Shown: one piece after another, positions 1 to 11,929 of the stretch
Numbering within the stretch: position 1 is the first letter of the stretch
Layout of the letters: each line of letters opens with the position of its first letter
DNA from: Dipetalonema caudispina
Taxonomy: Eukaryota > Nematoda > Chromadorea > Rhabditida > Onchocercidae
Reading direction: 5' to 3'
Assembly (NCBI GenBank): GCA_013365325.1
Contig: JABVXV010000264.1
Location: 24,319-88,318 of the forward strand
DNA length: 64,000 nucleotides
Made by a program: the position numbers and the translations under genes
The notes under the pieces: model-generated
The model's input: only the letters and a program-made list of their open reading frames with translations
What the model was told of the DNA's origin: nothing
Databases searched by the model: none

Positions 1-41
1 CCAATGAAGAAATACAATTGATTATCGAAGTTTTGAAACTG

Positions 42-47
42 TTTATT
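42..47 (-). terminator. Polyadenylation signal AATAAA for the dioxygenase-like gene
   Basis: The plus strand reads TTTATT, which is AATAAA on the coding strand, about 56 bases past the stop codon. That is a normal distance for a short nematode 3' UTR. The hexamer is frequent by chance in DNA this AT-rich. Confidence 0.4.
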
Positions 48-102
48 AATTTTTTTATCATATCAATTAACACTGCTTCAAATGTATCACTTTGATTGTT
101 AT

Positions 103-1506
103 TTAACCTTGCTGGGTCACATTTTTTGCCCCAAAAAAACGTTGAACAACAACATTATTCTGTAAATAATGAGAATTCTATGACATTCAAATAACATATA
201 ACTATAACATATTAACCACTAAATTACGATTAAATTAATATTTCTAGATCATCGTTTTTTTTTTTTTAAGCCAAAAGAAATTATGGTCAAATTTTTTTGT
301 TTTTATAGACTAAATTATCTTTTTTAATGTGAAAAAAGAAATCATAGTCAAAATTTTTTCCTGTTTTTTAAGAACTATCATTTTTTTTTTCTTCTGAAGA
401 TAAAGAAATTTCTAGCCAAAATTTTCTTTTGATTTTGTTTTTTTTTTTTTTTTTTTTTGGAAAACAAGAAAGAAGGAACACTTGAAATTTTTATTTATAT
501 TTAATTGTATTAGAAAATCTTTGCAGAACTTTTTTCCTTATATCACAATCAATTAAAAATAAAGAAGTAAATCTATACCTTTGGAGTTAATGTAAAGCGA
601 TAATTACGACCTTGCGGTATAATGATAAGATCACCTCGTTCAACATTTATGCGAATCCAATCATCATCGTCTATTTCAATATCGTAATATGCGCTTCCAT
701 CCAAAATGAGAAATACGGAATCCACGTCTTTTGTTACCGGCTTGTAAAATTGTTCCAGCTGAGAAATTCTTTATTATGCAAAAACTTCTAAGGATTCAAA
801 ATTTTTTTGTTATATTCAAATACCATTCGAAAACTGTGAAAAATAGCCAAACTAAAGAGATTTTGAACTTTCCCCTTTTTTATCAACTTTTTAGTAAATA
901 ATATCTTTCTTAACATAATATTCCTATACTGATCTCTAAATGATTACGATATTTATGCAAAAGATCAAGTGCATGATTACGCTGTTTTTCATTCCCATCA
1001 TGACGAATACAACGTATTGTTTTTTTTTTTTTTTTCTTCTTTTTGACAAATGATCCGGTTTCCCAATTATTTTAATTAACTAAGCAAAAATTTACCAGAT
1101 GATAAATAATTTCCCCTACTTTTTGCACTATCAATGTGTATCACAGTCATTGTTATTGTCATTATTATTGATAAAATTTTAACACTTGCAAAAAAAATTT
1201 TTGGGACATGTTTGTTTTATTTCAAAAGTATGAAATTTGCTAAAATTTACCTTTTTTTCGAACTCGTTTATATTTTCATGAAGAGTAAAAATATCAGATG
1301 TGGTTATTTTCCGTTCTGCTTTTATCCGTGATATGCGTTTCTTCATCGCATTAGTATCATCAATATCAACCTTTGTGATAATTAATGTGGCTTATTTTGC
1401 AATGAAATAAACAAATTCAATAATGCTACAGAAAATATAAAAAATTTTGTTGGTGACTAGTTTGATCTCCAGTGATTTTTTATTGTTTCCTTTTATTTCA
1501 TGAGGA

Positions 1507-1542
<36 letters not shown>

Positions 1543-1765
1543 TAAAAGAAAATTTCGAAAAATAAAAATATTTTTAATAATTCGATTTTTTTTTTTTTTT
1601 TTTGAAAAAAATTCCAATCAATTAACTTGTCATAATTAATACCTTATATGAAACGACACCGGTGAGAGTTTGCAATTGTTCAGCTGTATACAATTTTGGT
1701 GGATAAATATGATGAGGAAGGCGTCGATCACCAAGTGGATACTGTTCCATGTGCCAAATCTTCAT
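103..1765 (-). CDS. Acireductone dioxygenase-like protein, predicted metal-free (probably inactive), 159 aa
   Basis: Four exons join in frame: 1643-1765 (ATG at 1765), 1251-1370, 579-758 and 103-159 (stop TAA ending at 103), giving 159 residues. All junctions are GT-AG and phase 0. The protein opens MKIWHMEQYPLG and carries the cupin-type ARD core: VFLILDGSAYYDI, then DDWIRINVERGDLIIIPQG, then YRFTL. Known family members are Fe/Ni cupins that oxidise acireductone in the methionine salvage pathway, with ligands His-His-Glu-His (H88, H90, E94, H133 in human ADI1). Aligned here, these positions are V89, K91, S95 and Y134, so none is a plausible ligand. The C-terminus is also short (RFFGAKNVTQQG). 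I recall that C. elegans has proteins annotated as probable inactive acireductone dioxygenases, so the loss may be old. The frame is fully open, so this is not a fresh pseudogene. The family call is sure; lack of activity is inference. Confidence 0.88.
1511..1541. repeat. (AT)n microsatellite in dioxygenase-like gene intron 1
   Basis: This is a pure alternating AT run of about 31 bases inside intron 1 (1371-1642) of the dioxygenase-like gene. Confidence 0.9.
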
Positions 1766-1795
1766 CTTTTATTATTATTATTTTTATTATTAAAT

Positions 1796-1890
1796 ACTAT
1801 CGTCGTTGTTATCGCTGTTGTCGTTGTTGTTACTGTTGTTGTTATTGCTGCTGCTGTTACTGTTGTTGTTGTTGTTGTTGCTATTGTCGA
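1796..1890. repeat. Imperfect GTT/GCT trinucleotide tract upstream of the dioxygenase-like gene
   Basis: A near-continuous series of GTT, GCT and ATT triplets begins about 30 bases upstream of the dioxygenase-like start codon. On that gene's strand it reads as CAA/CAG-type triplets and would fall in the promoter or 5' UTR. It creates spurious open frames of poly-V or poly-C in other frames. Confidence 0.8.
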
Positions 1891-3119
1891 AGAAGAAAGA
1901 GATGAAAATATACTTTTATTATGAATTAAATTTTCCAGATTCATTTCATTTCCGAAGTTAATTTAAAAATCACTTATTCGCAACGTTTAACAATTCTTGG
2001 AACGTAGAATGAAGGCATAATTTTTTTTTCAATTATTAAATATTTCCAATATAGGATAGAGCGTTAAGCTATCGATGAAAATGGAAAAATATAAATAATA
2101 ACTCTTCACCATTTTTCCCACCCTCTCTTCTACCTTTTCCCTCATCCGAAATGATCATCTAAATTTGATAGACAAATATAAAATGGATTTGTTTTTTTCT
2201 GATGACGAGAAAAAATTATTTTATGATAGAATAGTGATCGAAAAAAGAGTGAGATAAAAGATTGGCCAAGATATGATTTCTACCAAAATTTATTTTAGGC
2301 TTAGAATCGAGTTATGAAAGTTTCCTATTGGTAGGATAAATTTAAAAGTACATGTCGGAAGCTATGTATTTTGCTAGTCATCAATAAAATGTGAAAGATA
2401 GATCAAAATATGATTTTCATGCTAGATTTTTGAAGAATTTAATTAGTAATCATGTCAAACATCACGATAAGCATTTTAAAAAAGTGTGGATTTGAAAAAG
2501 TTCAATTTTAAAAGAAAAAAAAAAAAAGAAATCTACATCAAGTGATTATCCAATAATTCCGTTATTAGGTGTAAGTAATCAAATTTAAAATGACATAAAT
2601 TTAGATAAAATAAAAAATTAACATAAATTTGTGGGATAAAATGAATTGAAAAAAAATGCCTGAGTGTTATTGAAGTGCATATGTTTCGTTCATAAAAATC
2701 TCTAAATGAAAAAAGTGTAAGCAATTTCAATTAATAATGTGAACAAATGTATGTTTGTGAGTATGAAAATTTGTTAATTACTTGTTTACCGCATATAATT
2801 TTAATGGAAATTTTTAGTTGGTAAATCTTTTGCAGTAAGCAATAACAACAAAACAAAGGAAAAAAATGCAAATAAAATGGGAAATTGTCAAATTTCTTAT
2901 CAGTAATTTTGTCTATTTTAAAAACAAAAATTTGCTTTCAAAAAAAAAAAAAAAAAAACAAAAAAAATTAAAAGCAGAAAGAAAAAGTGAAAAATAAAAA
3001 TGGTATATAAATTTGTAGTGACAATAACAATAAGTTCTTTATTTTTCAATTTTATTGCTATTTAAAATAATTAGCATAAATATTTAAGATTCGGAATTTC
3101 TATTTGTCCCAAGAAACAG

Positions 3120-3223
3120 CTAATATAATCCTGTTATCTCCAATAGAAGCTCACGTGATCCTATTTTCTCTAAGAGAAATTAACGTGATCTTATTACTTC
3201 TAACAGAAGACTAACATGATGTT
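3120..3223. repeat. Degenerate tandem repeat, 30-bp period, about 3.5 copies
   Basis: Units begin near 3120, 3150, 3180 and 3210 and share an ACGTGATC-type centre followed by a pyrimidine-rich stretch ending in an AGAAG-type motif. Copies differ at several positions, so the array is old. Confidence 0.6.
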
Positions 3224-5479
3224 AAGTGGAAATATTTTGGAATGTGGGTAACTTTATCGTCATTTGATCATAATATTTCTTTCGGTGAAATCATGCATGC
3301 TTTACGTAAGTCACTAATTGGAATGCTTAGTGTTGAATTTCGACTGTATCAATTTATCAATCTTAACAGAGCTCGAAGCACTAATGTCCTTTTTCATTTT
3401 CGCAAAGGTAGCACTTCCTTAAAATATTTCATTTTCGTAAAATTGGTTGAAGTGAGTGAGTACTGAAATCAAATATGACAGGAAAGAAACTGGTTTGTTG
3501 TCCGGTAATTAATGAATATGGAAGTATTATAAGGTCAGGCAATAACAGATGATAAAATCTCCAGATGAAAATCTTTGAGGTTTTTTTTTTTTCCTTTCAT
3601 AGAAGTTCCCAATAAAAACTATTTAAAAATCAATCAAATTTTGTGAAAAAAAAAAAAAACAAATATTTTAAACTCTAATTTTTTGTAAGAAATAAAATAG
3701 AATGAGGTTAACATCGTAAAATGTTAGTGCTACGTTTTGTTTGATGAAAAAATGAATTTTTAAAAAGATGCATAAAATTGAAAATTATTTTGTACTTTTC
3801 TTACTGCTTCAAAATCTTTTCTAAGGTAGAAAATTTCAAAATTTCCAGGAAAAATTTTATTGATACTTTTTATTAATGAAAATGATCACAGTGACATAAT
3901 ACTGTATGATATCATCTGGCAAGAAAGATAATTTTATTTATAATTGAAACGATTAATTACTTATTTTTGAAAAATGCTAGATATGATTTTTCCAATATTA
4001 AATCGAAACAAATCAAAAGAAGAAGTATTGGAAATTTTCAGAAAAATAAGAGTGTCATTTTTTTTTTTCTTTAACAAGGGCAGATGAATTATTAGATTTG
4101 GATTAAAAAAAAGTTTAATTTTTGAAATTTAAAAGATGAAATTCAAGTGATTTTAAACTGAAGAGAGAAAATGAAAGAAATAGTATAAAATGCATATATT
4201 TAGCTTAGTGACATTGCAAAATAACATTCAATCGAATCATACAAAAAATAGTAAATTGAAAAAATGTCGGAAAAAAAAAAAGGATCGAATAGAAGTAACA
4301 AGGTAAAATATGAATGAAAGAGGGGAATTTTCTCATTTTTCATTCCCAAAATGATGACATTTTGTGATATTGGAATTGAAAATCAAAATCAATTAATACA
4401 ACAATAATACTAGAATAATCATTTTGAACAAAACTCTCTTAAATGAACATATCCAATTTTTCAGACAGTTTTTTTTTTTTTTTTTTCAGGAATATTTATC
4501 AAATTAATATTAATATTCTTGTAATGCATCTCAATTATTATTCATTTTATTAATCCTTGTCAGCTGTAAATATATTAATGTTTAGTTATTATTGTTTGGT
4601 TCAATAAAAACCACAATGTTCATCGTATCCAAAATTATTTCGAGTTAAAATTGACTTTAACATTTGAAATTTGTTTTCTACACAAGTAGTATCTTAAATT
4701 TTTTGCTCTTTTTTATTTCTGTGCATTAATAAAATCATTTGAATTAAAACTACAGCAAATTGATTGAAAATTTTGCTAAAGTAATTTGTTATTGAAAAAA
4801 TTCGAATTTGTCTAAAGTACTTTTCGAATATTATCATTGGCATAAAATAAAGTGCAAGAAATATTGACATTTTTTACGGAAGAATTTCATTTAGTTAGTT
4901 TATGAAATCATTTGAAAAACAGATTTCTGACACATTTAATTAAGTTATCAAATGATGTCACTTCCTTTACTGATTCATTAATGAATTAATGAACTGATCA
5001 TTAATTAATGTTCTCCAATCGAAAATTGTGCTTCATTTCAGGTTTCTAAAGGTAACCATAGAAAATAATTGTAATTGATTGTATTCATCTTATATGAATT
5101 TGACAATAATTGACCTTTATGGCAACTTCTGCCATAATTAAAAATTAGACTATTCTTACATTCTTCCAAATCATAGTTTTCTTTTTTTCTTCTCAAGAAA
5201 TTTCTAAAATCAACTCAAGAAAAGATCGAATTACAGTATAATATTAAGTATTCTTTGCAACTTTCATTTGCTATCATTTGAAACAAAAGTGCAAATGATT
5301 ATCAAAAAAAAGACAATAAAAGATAATGAGAAATGATAAAGATGAGTAAATACTATCATATCTAATTGGTAATATATAATTAACTAACATTTCACATATT
5401 AAGAAATATTTAATGAAATAGAGCATTGATATTACAACGCAATTTAGAGCACATACATTACCCATATGTATATACGTAT

Positions 5480-5480
<1 letters not shown>

Positions 5481-5567
<87 letters not shown>

Positions 5568-5575
5568 ACACACAC
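5481..5575. repeat. (CA)n microsatellite
   Basis: This CA dinucleotide run of about 95 bases has a single interruption (a CATA) near its right end. It produces long spurious open frames on both strands. Confidence 0.95.
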
Positions 5576-5675
5576 GTAGAAGACCTTGAAAATTCCGTCA
5601 TTAAACTTTTAAAATTGTAAAGAATCATTCTGCATTTTGCAAAAATCTTCCAACCTTTTTGATTATTTTATTCTC

Positions 5676-6047
5676 TTTGCTATTATCTAAAATACTGTTA
5701 TCATATTTGCTATTATCTAAAATACTGTTATCATATTTGCTATTATCTAAAATACTGTTATCATATTTGCTATTATCTAAAATACTGTTATCATATNNNN
5801 NNNNNNNNNNNNNNNNNNNNNNNNNNNNNNNNNNNNNNNNNNNNNNNNNNNNNNNNNNNNNNNNNNNNNNNNNNNNNNNNNNNNNNNNNNNNNNNNATTA
5901 TCTAAAATACTGTTATCATATTTGCTATTATCTAAAATACTGTTATCATATTTGCTATTATCTAAAATACTGTTATCATATTTGCTATTATCTAAAATAC
6001 TGTTATCATATTTGCTATTATCTAAAATACTGTTATCATATTTGCTA
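5676..6047. repeat. 30-bp minisatellite spanning an assembly gap
   Basis: About four essentially identical 30-bp units lie left of the gap and about five to its right, ending in a partial unit. Each unit contains CTATTATCTAAAATACTG. The central 100 N's (5797-5896) are a conventional gap filler, so the true copy number is unknown and was evidently collapsed or unresolved. Because 30 is a multiple of 3, the array stays open in more than one frame, but nothing else supports translation. Confidence 0.95.
5797..5896. other. Assembly gap (100 N)
   Basis: Exactly 100 ambiguous bases interrupt the minisatellite. A round number indicates a placeholder rather than a measured length. Confidence 0.98.
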
Positions 6048-6220
6048 AAACTAATTCCGTTACAACTTAAACTATATCATCATTCATTATTGTTAATAAT
6101 TCATTTATGCGTACATATATATTTAATCAAAATTAATTGCGAGAAAGAAATGAGAAAAAAAAAAAATTATTCAAATTAATTAAAAATTAATAAATAACAA
6201 GAAAAAGGGTAAAAATGGTT

Positions 6221-6256
6221 AGAGAGAGATAAAGAGAGAGAGAGAGAGAGAGGGAG
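6221..6256. repeat. (GA)n microsatellite
   Basis: This is a GA-rich run with a long uninterrupted AG core in intergenic DNA. Confidence 0.85.
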
Positions 6257-6530
6257 AAAAAAAGAAAGAAACAACTACGAAAGAAGAAAAAAAAAAGAAA
6301 AAATATAAGGGCGAACGTTCAGAAATGATTTGTATTCATTTTTAAAAATTTGATCTATTATGGAAATGTCCTCATTTTCTCTATTTATTTGGCACAATGT
6401 ACGATTTTCGTAATTTCAATCGAACCACTTTAATCGATGATAGCCGCTGAATAGCTATCATTTTGTTTACTTATTCGATATAGATCTCATAACTATTCTT
6501 TTCCTCAAATTTCTACACTATTTTAATATT

Positions 6531-6580
6531 GTTGATGATGATAATGACGATAATAATAATGGATGATGATGATGATATTA
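6531..6580. repeat. GAT/AAT trinucleotide-rich tract
   Basis: The tract consists of interrupted GAT, GAA and AAT triplets. A looser version of the same composition continues to about 6700. Confidence 0.7.
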
Positions 6581-6776
6581 ATGGTTTAGATAATATTAAA
6601 TGATAAAAATAATAATATGATGATAATGATAGTTTAGTTAATGTAAAGAGTTGAATGATGATAGCAATAGTAGTATTATGATGATAACTGTAATGTCAAG
6701 AGTTCAAATGATTACTGTTGTTAGTATAATTATGATAATATAATATTAAAGTTAAATAGTAATAATGATACGTGGC

Positions 6777-6813
<37 letters not shown>

Positions 6814-6829
6814 ATAGTAGTAATAGTAG
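6777..6829. repeat. (AGT)n microsatellite
   Basis: About 17 AGT triplets, with two AAT interruptions at the right end, give a spurious poly-Ser frame. Confidence 0.92.
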
Positions 6830-7687
6830 CTATTATATGGAAAAGAATTATCCTTTAAGAATGATATTTGTCAAAAGTGACTATGATCAAAAATTTTCAT
6901 CTCCTTTTAACCATTCTTTTTTCTCCTCCCAATCTGATGTTTTTTCTTTAATTTTTGTTGCTTCATCTATTTAATAGTTGTCGGTTCATTATTGCTGTAT
7001 AATTTTAACAGCAATAGGAATCCATTGTTAATTATCGTTCATTTCTCCTTTTTCTGTTCATTTCATTCTTTTGCAGATTTCTATCACTTCAAAGTATCAC
7101 TCAATCATTTTCATTCCTATTTTTTTTTTTTTTCTACAATTAAAATTCTTTCGTACCTATTATCCACAACAAGAAAACATGAAAATTAGATTAAAAAAAA
7201 ATTCTTTTTCTTTTTTTTTTTCTTTCCTTCTTTTCTTGCCCGTTAAGAAAAAAAAAAAAAACTTAAAAAAACTAACTTTTGAGTGTAAAAGGATTAATAG
7301 CTAACAATCATATAATAATGATCGAAAATCTATGTAATTATTATCATTAATATTAACTTGAAAAAAGTACTTAAACTGAAACATTGTTAAAGTGAAATTG
7401 TAAAGTATAATTGGTCACATTTAGAATTAACATCTTAATTATAATCATCAAATATATGATTCAAAAATACTATAAGGTCGAAAGTATAACGGTCCGACAA
7501 CTCTACGAAATAATAATGGTAGTAACAGGTAATTATTAATCTTAGCATATTCCATTTCAAATATTTACTTAATTTTATATTTATAAAATTTTTTTATATC
7601 GCTTTGGTATAACTATGGATGAAAATTTTTGATGCAACACTCTTTCTAAATAACTTTCTGCTTCAATAGTTAAACAGCTTCTATAAA

Positions 7688-7719
<32 letters not shown>

Positions 7720-10700
7720 GAAAAAGCTGTTGACAAATCATCGTTTGAAACTAGAAATTATTTTACGATAATTAATAAAAAAATACATGTAAAATTAATG
7801 AGCAAATTCTCTTACAATGAATGAATTTGAAACGAAAACCGAAAGACATTTGTTGCGTTTTTTTTTTTTTTTAGAAAAAAGATTAGAAAGTATTTCACGA
7901 CAATTAATGAAAAAGTCGATCAAAATTTTTGTTTTTTATATTTTCAAATAGTAATATTTTTGTTATTTGATCCATTTATAACATTTTAATGCATGCATTA
8001 TTTTAAGGATGCTAATTGCTCATTACTATCATTATTGTTAATTACTATTATCATTGTTGTTATTGTTAAATTTTTTATTCTACATTGTACCTTCTTCATC
8101 TTCCAACGCTAACCGATAATAAATCCATTCGTTTCTTCTTCTTTTTGGAGAAATAATTCAATGCTTAAAATTAATACTTTTCTTTTTTTTTTTTTCATTT
8201 TACCATTTTTTTTTTCTCTCATATTTCTTTCATTTCTTTTGGATATTAAAAGAAAATTCAACAAACTGTAAAGAAAGGGAGAAGAAAGAATGAAACTGAA
8301 ACAAAATTAGGTTTTTCTTTTTCTCCTTTTTCCATTGCTGAACGAAAAAAAAGTTAGGAATTGAAAAAGTGAATTTAAAAAAAAAGAAAGAATAGAAGAA
8401 TGTTTGTGGAAGGATCATCAATTGTTAAATTCTATACGCATTCAAATTGAGGTTACCCAAATTTTTTAACTATGTACAATTATCAACGACATTTAAAAGA
8501 CTAAGAAATTAAGGAATGTGATCCTAAATTTTTTAAAATTTTCAAGTAAACTAAAAATGAGAATTTTTCACAATTAATCACAGTAATCTCTTATACAGTC
8601 AATAATATCTCAGAAATAATACATTATTCACATAATAATTCGCCTCATTTTTTTTTTTACCTTTTACTCTTAATCAGTAAAGTAAAATGAATTGATATGA
8701 CAAAAACTTTCATATGGACTAAAACTTCAAATGAAAGTACTGTCAAAAAAATGACAAGCAGTTAAAATTTAAATTCTAATAAACGATAAAAATTGAATGG
8801 AAATGATAAAAATTAATCATATCAATTGATTCTACTTCTAGGAGCTCAGCGGTATCTAAATTCATATCAATATTTGCATAATATGATAGTGATCCAAACT
8901 ATTTACCTGAAGGTTATTCATTACACATGAAATATTAATGTGAAATAATTTACTTTGTTAAATAAATTAAATTCTTGTGGAAAAAAAAAAGAAAGGAAAA
9001 CAGAATGAAGTATAGTGAAAAAGAATTAGAAGATGTATGTTATAAGATTTACTAAAAATTCGATAAATAAATATTCATAGAAATAGAGAAAATGAATTAC
9101 ATAATAGTAATTATATACTCTTCATGTTATAAGAATGAAAATACTAACCAACATTATTTTAACTTATTGATAAAAGTAAACAATTTAATTGTTTCAATTT
9201 CCACTTTTTTAATTGTTCAATTTTTTTCAAACCTTCAAATTGAAAGAAGTTGAAATGATTTTTGAACAAATAAAAAGATTAGCAGAAAAGAAGTACTATT
9301 CAATTGATTTCAATCCACGAAAATTCACATAAATCGATAATCCTACCTTTACATCCATGATAATTGTTTGTTTCAGTTTAACTTGTCATTTGATTCAATT
9401 TAAGTTAATCACATCCATTTCTTTCTTGTTGCTGATATAATTGATTTGAATGAATAAACAGATGAAAATTTTATTCCAAATAAATTTAAACTTTTACTTT
9501 CAGTGATTATAATCAATTGTTTCATAGCTTTACAAGTGGGAGAAAATCAAGGAAAATGAGAAATGGATGGAATGAGTATAATGCAGCAAAAATATATGAT
9601 CTTTTCCCTTGATTTAAAATTCCTTTTTCTTTTTTATTTATTTATTTATTTTTTTTTTTGAAGACACAGTAAAGAAGTGACAAAGATAAATGAAGAGGAA
9701 GTAATGGCTTTGAATTGAAGCATTTAAGGTCAGAGATTATTATCAGTAGTGTGTATGAAATCAATAATTATCGTATGACCTTTAAACAATTATAGTTCGA
9801 GAAAAAAAAAAAAAATGTCGTTTCAAATCTTATCATCTTTTATTAGAAGACTAAATTGTTGAAATGAAAAAAAAAAAAAAAAGATTTAATTAAAAAATTT
9901 AAATACAACATTTACGGACCAAAAAAAAAAAAAAAAAAAAAGGGTAAACATATGGAACAAAATTTGCAATGATTTAAAAATGCAACATATTTTAGTGGAA
10001 ATAGTTAAAGAAACAATTTTGAGCAAATACTGAGAAAAAGTTCCGTGGAGAACTTAACACATACAGAAATAAGCAAATTATATCATACATTTATGATTTG
10101 AAAGTAAATTAAAAACAATAAAAATATTACTTAAACCCGAGAAAAATTGTTAAATGCTATTTGTAATTAACAAATTTGTGTTTCTAAAAACTGATATCTA
10201 ATTATATAGCTGAAATATTTTCTATCTTGAATAACAGAATTATTCAAAATAATTTCCTACTTTTCGAGTTTGTCATTTTACAAACAATCACTAATACCGA
10301 TTCCTATTTTCATCTTGTATTTGTCCTATTGATCAAATTAGAGAACATATTCAATTTGAGTTCATTTTTGTTTCAGTACGATTTATTTTTTATATATTTG
10401 AAAACCATAAGAGCAAACGCATAAACTTACATAATGTGTATTGAATGCAAAAAGCTAATTCTTCGTGTTTCCCACAATTTCATTAATAATCGATTAAATT
10501 CATTAAATTACATTCGACTGATTTAACCTTCTATTTGTAGAATAGATTAGTAATCATATGACTAATCAACCGAAATTTTGTGTTATAGAGAAATACATAA
10601 AGATTCTATGATTCATTTCATTTCTGCGATATCGTTTATGTGCTCTTCTTCTTAGCAAAATTTAATGTTCTTATCAAAATTGCACCTCAAAAAATGATTT

Positions 10701-11929
10701 TTTGCTGTTCATAAATTCTATTTATAAACTGAATGAACATTTCATGGACTTAAAGCTGTTGACAATTTAAAATATTTCATTCTTGATCAAAATATAAAAA
10801 CTATTTTTTCCTTTTTTTTTCTGTTTATCTTACTCAACTGTTTAAATTGAAAACATGTTGAAAACTTGTTATATATTGAAAACAAGAAGACTTTTTACAT
10901 CAAAATACAGCTATGCACTTTCATCGAAGAAGCTAGAATTTAAAAAAAAAATCATTTCTATCTTTTTTGTTGCAATGTACATCCAAGGTCAATAAGATGA
11001 ATCTTGTTTTCTGCTCCTAAGAAATTCGATCAAGCAAACAGAAGAGAAAGATAGAAAAGGAAAGGAAAAAAAAAATTCCTTATTTTGGTGGAAAATTAAG
11101 CACTTTTAGACTGTCAACATTCTCAAGCCCATGAAAAATAAATGTTTAACAGTGCAAAAACGGGAATCAACGATAAAAAATTTCCTTCCGAAAGCAATTT
11201 GATTAATTTTAATTTTAAGAAAGAGCATCCAAAAAATATCGCAGTAAACAAATGGGTGTATATTTAATGAAATGTGTAAATAAATTCCATAAAATCAATA
11301 TATGCTTCTATGTAACATAAAATTAAAATTATTTAATAAAAAGATTTTTCTAAAAGGTAATACTGTGTTTAAAACTAATCTGATCTATGAGTGAAAAATT
11401 CCTCGTTTTTGCTCATCAACTGCAGAAATCATTGTTCGAGCTCTTTCAGTGCAATTAAATAAATTTACCAAGTAACTAATAAAATTATCGGAATTTCAAA
11501 AAAAAGAAACCGAAAAATTAGCTTCTGCATTAAATAAATTTCACATGTTTTTTGCTAGAAGGGCAAAAAAAAATTAAAAACAAATCTTATCAAAAGGGGA
11601 ATGAACTCAAATTAGACGTTTCTTTCACTCTTATTTGCAAAACAGATTCAAAAAGAAACCAAAACAGAAATAAGAATTGATGTTGTTTGCTTCCTTAACA
11701 AATTTAGTGAGATTGCAACTTAAAAGTATAACTGGAAAGATTATTTCTTTTCCTAAAAGCAACAATATTTTTTGAAAACAGTAAATAATCAAAAATTTTC
11801 GTAAATTTCTTTTTCATGGGCTAAAGTTCGAATGAAAGTATTACCAGAATAGTAATAGTTAAATTCCAATAAAAATCACAATTGAACGGAAATATCAAAA
11901 ACCAATCCTATGAATGAATGGATCTGTTT

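Larger units (their letters stand above)
1766..11929. other. Intergenic DNA, about 10 kb, no supported gene
   Basis: The stretch lies between the start of the dioxygenase-like gene and the 3' end of the CACHD1 gene. It is very AT-rich with many A and T runs of 10-25 bases. It holds microsatellites, a 30-bp minisatellite interrupted by an N gap, and a short older 30-bp repeat near 3120. Open frames here are short and low-complexity and lack paired splice sites that extend them, so I call no gene. Promoter elements of the dioxygenase gene should lie just right of 1765 but I cannot identify them. Confidence 0.6.

Noticed and set aside
1670..1944. Three overlapping frames of Val, Cys or Thr runs
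   Set aside because: They come from the GTT/GCT triplet tract upstream of the dioxygenase-like gene and from its first exon read in the wrong frame.
3242..3466. 74-codon plus-strand frame with mixed composition
   Set aside because: No recognisable motif, no splice partners and no neighbouring support. It could be an old element fragment but evidence is lacking.
5274..5620. Poly-Cys/Val and poly-His/Thr frames on both strands
   Set aside because: Translation artefact of the (CA)n microsatellite.
5659..6179. Long plus-strand open frame encoding a repeated LLLSKILLSY-type peptide
   Set aside because: It is produced by the 30-bp minisatellite and crosses the N gap. There is no start or splice context and the repeat is open in other frames too.
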